Below are positions 6,448 through 8,006 of a DNA stretch of 8,006 nucleotides, one piece after another. Location: the NCBI GenBank assembly GCA_934643765.1, contig CAKUCT010000082.1:1-8006 (forward strand), read 5' to 3'. Under the pieces are notes generated by a model, which saw only the letters and a program-made list of their open reading frames with translations, searched no databases and was not told the origin of the DNA. Position numbers and translations under genes: made by a program. The first letter of the stretch is position 1, and the number at the start of each line of letters is the position of its first letter. This DNA is from an uncultured Oscillospiraceae bacterium (GTDB taxonomy: Bacteria > Bacillota > Clostridia > Oscillospirales > Oscillospiraceae).

Positions 6448-7976
6448 AAAAGACTTCTTCTTCCGAAACGCTCAAGCGGGTGCTGCGAGGGCTTGAGGGG
6501 CACCGGATTTTGATTGTTCTGAGCTTCCTGCTCGCGCTGGTGAGCGTGGCGGGGACGCTGTATGTCCCGATTCTGGTCGGCCGGGCGATCGATGAGATTG
6601 TCGCGCCCGGACAGGTCGGCTTTGCCGCGCTGGGGCGCATCGGGCTTCTCATTGCGGCGACGGCGGCGGTGGTCGCGGCGGCGCAGTGGCTGATGAATAT
6701 CATCAACAACAAGATTACCTTCTGCGTCACAAGGGACGTGCGCCAGCAGGCGTTTGCCCACCTGCAGACGCTGCCGCTGAGCTTTCTGGACGCGCACCCG
6801 TCGGGCGAGATTGTCAGCCGGATTATTTCCGACACCGAGCAGTTTGCAGACGGCCTGCTGCTCGGCTTCACGCAGCTGTTTACGGGCGTTCTGACCATCG
6901 CAGGAACGCTTGGGTTCATGCTGAGTCTGGACTGGCGCATTACGCTGGTGGTTGTGGTGCTGACGCCGCTGTCGCTGTTCGCGGCGAAGTTCATTGCGAC
7001 AAAGACATACGACATGTTCCGGCTGCAGTCGAAGACGCTTGGAGAGCAGACGGCGCTGATCGGTGAAATGCTGGACGGCGAGCGGGTTGTGCAGGCGTTT
7101 TCCCATGAAAAGCAGGCAATCGACGCCTTTGACGAGACAAACGGGCGGCTGATGAAGTACACGCTGCGCGCGACGTTCTTCTCGTCGCTGACAAACCCCG
7201 TGACGCGGTTTGTCAACAGCGTGGTCTATGCGTGCGTGGCGCTCACGGGCGCGCTGGTTGCGATTTCCGGCGGCATTACGGTCGGCGGGCTGTCGGTATT
7301 TCTGAGCTACGCCAACCAGTACGCAAAGCCGTTTAACGACATTTCGGGTGTTGTGACCGAGCTGCAGAACGCCATGGCCTGCGCGGGCCGCGTGTTTGAG
7401 CTGATCGACGAGCCGTCGGAGCCGGCGGACAGCGTACAGGCGGTTACGTTGGAGAAGGCCGATGGCCGCGTGGAGCTGAAAGACGTCAGCTTCCGCTATG
7501 TGGAGGACCGGCCGCTGATTGAAAACCTCAATGTCTCCGTCCGGCCCGGCGAGCGCGTGGCGATTGTCGGCCCGACAGGCTGCGGCAAGACGACGCTCAT
7601 CAACCTTCTGATGCGGTTCTACGATGTGAAGGGCGGCGAAATTCAGGTCAGCGGCACGCCGGTACTGGGGCTGACGAGGACGAGCCTGCGGCGCAATTTC
7701 GGTATGGTGCTGCAGGATACGTGGATCAAGACCGGCACGGTGCGGGAGAATATCGCGCTCGGAAAGCCGGACGCGACGCAGGAAGAAATTGAAGCGGCGG
7801 CCAAGGCCTGCCACGCGGACGGCTTTATCCGCCGTCTGCAGGAGGGCTACGACACCGTGATTACCGATGGCGGCGGCCTTTTGTCGCAGGGCCAGCGGCA
7901 GCTGCTGTGTATTGCGCGCGTGATGCTGACGCTGCCGCCGTTAAGCACCATAAGGGTAGTCATATCGAAGTCGTAA
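6444..7976 (+). pseudogene. ABC exporter half-transporter, catalytic-type subunit, 3'-truncated
   Basis: Partner of the preceding half-transporter, overlapping it by ATGA. Residues 1-499 look like a normal exporter: a six-helix membrane domain (about 1-320), Walker A GPTGCGKTT (from 376), a Q-loop in GMVLQDTW and a signature LSQGQ (480-484). The Gly-to-Gln change in the signature is common in TM288/YfiC-like subunits. After LTLPP (residue 499, base 7940) family resemblance stops. Eleven unrelated residues and TAA (7974-7976) replace the last ~80-90 residues, so Walker B with its catalytic Glu, the D-loop and the switch His are all missing. Because the partner's own site is degenerate, the heterodimer would have no intact hydrolytic site if this is the true end. 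The tail drops to about 38% GC. It may be an insertion or rearrangement, or an assembly chimera in which the gene is intact in the organism. The residues LSTIR in the tail recall the AHRLSTI H-loop, but the codons and what follows do not fit, so I treat this as chance. Confidence 0.8.
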
Positions 7977-8006
7977 AGAGCACCCTTATCATCGTTTTTA
8001 AAAGAC
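7941..8006. other. AT-rich foreign tail with inverted repeat
   Basis: From 7941 the GC content falls to 25 of 66 bases and exporter homology ends. The tail holds an 8-bp inverted repeat (7950-7957 ATAAGGGT with 7982-7989 ACCCTTAT, 24-nt spacer) and a direct repeat AGCACC (7944-7949 and 7979-7984). On the - strand the frame starting at 8005 is open across the whole tail, giving about 22 residues (including GALYDFDMTTLMV) that I do not recognise. It could be the edge of a mobile or inserted element, or sequence from another replicon joined by mis-assembly. Confidence 0.5.

Noticed and set aside
6411..7814. 467-codon open frame on the - strand over the second exporter gene
   Set aside because: Same shadow composition, and the + strand carries unmistakable ABC transporter motifs.
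7941..7955. LSTIR at the broken end as a remnant of the exporter H-loop (internal deletion)
   Set aside because: The codons are AT-rich unlike the gene, the preceding AHR is missing and the following residues do not match the family, so chance is more likely.

Overview
The window is GC-rich (roughly 60% by eye) and carries Gram-positive style signals: strong GGAGG-type ribosome binding sites, sigma-A-like promoters, an SLH-domain surface protein, a lipobox lipoprotein and a RACo-type corrinoid activator. Together these suggest an anaerobic, high-GC Bacillota of the Clostridia (Oscillospiraceae-like gut or sediment relatives). The organism is an inference; no rRNA or other taxonomic marker is present. 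All real genes are on the + strand.

Layout. Positions 1-116 hold a strongly structured non-coding stretch, possibly the 3' part of a structured RNA (6S RNA is one guess) ending in a terminator-like hairpin. An extended -10 promoter (146-173) then drives a RACo-like ASKHA-domain ATPase (211-1737) that lacks the usual N-terminal 2Fe-2S domain. After an inverted repeat comes a small secreted protein built only of S-layer homology repeats (1868-2572). Positions 2573-2983 have no gene but are dense in palindromes: seven or more hairpins, then a canonical intrinsic terminator (2866-2897) and an almost consensus promoter (2913-2941).

That promoter starts an apparent operon: an M3-family zinc oligopeptidase anchored as a lipoprotein (2984-4699), then the two half-transporters of a heterodimeric type IV ABC exporter (4720-6447 and 6444-7976). 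The first half-transporter has the degenerate ATP site (Asp for the catalytic Glu, Gln for the switch His). The second should carry the catalytic site and overlaps the first by ATGA. Peptidase and exporter may work together at the cell envelope, but no substrate is encoded here.

The second half-transporter breaks off. Family-like sequence ends at about 7940, just before Walker B, and is replaced by 66 bases of about 38% GC sequence containing an inverted repeat and a quick stop. This is either a real insertion or rearrangement, or a chimeric contig end. I found no CRISPR array, tRNA, recognisable insertion sequence or convincing new system. The most notable points are the broken transporter, the palindrome cluster and the structured RNA at the left edge.
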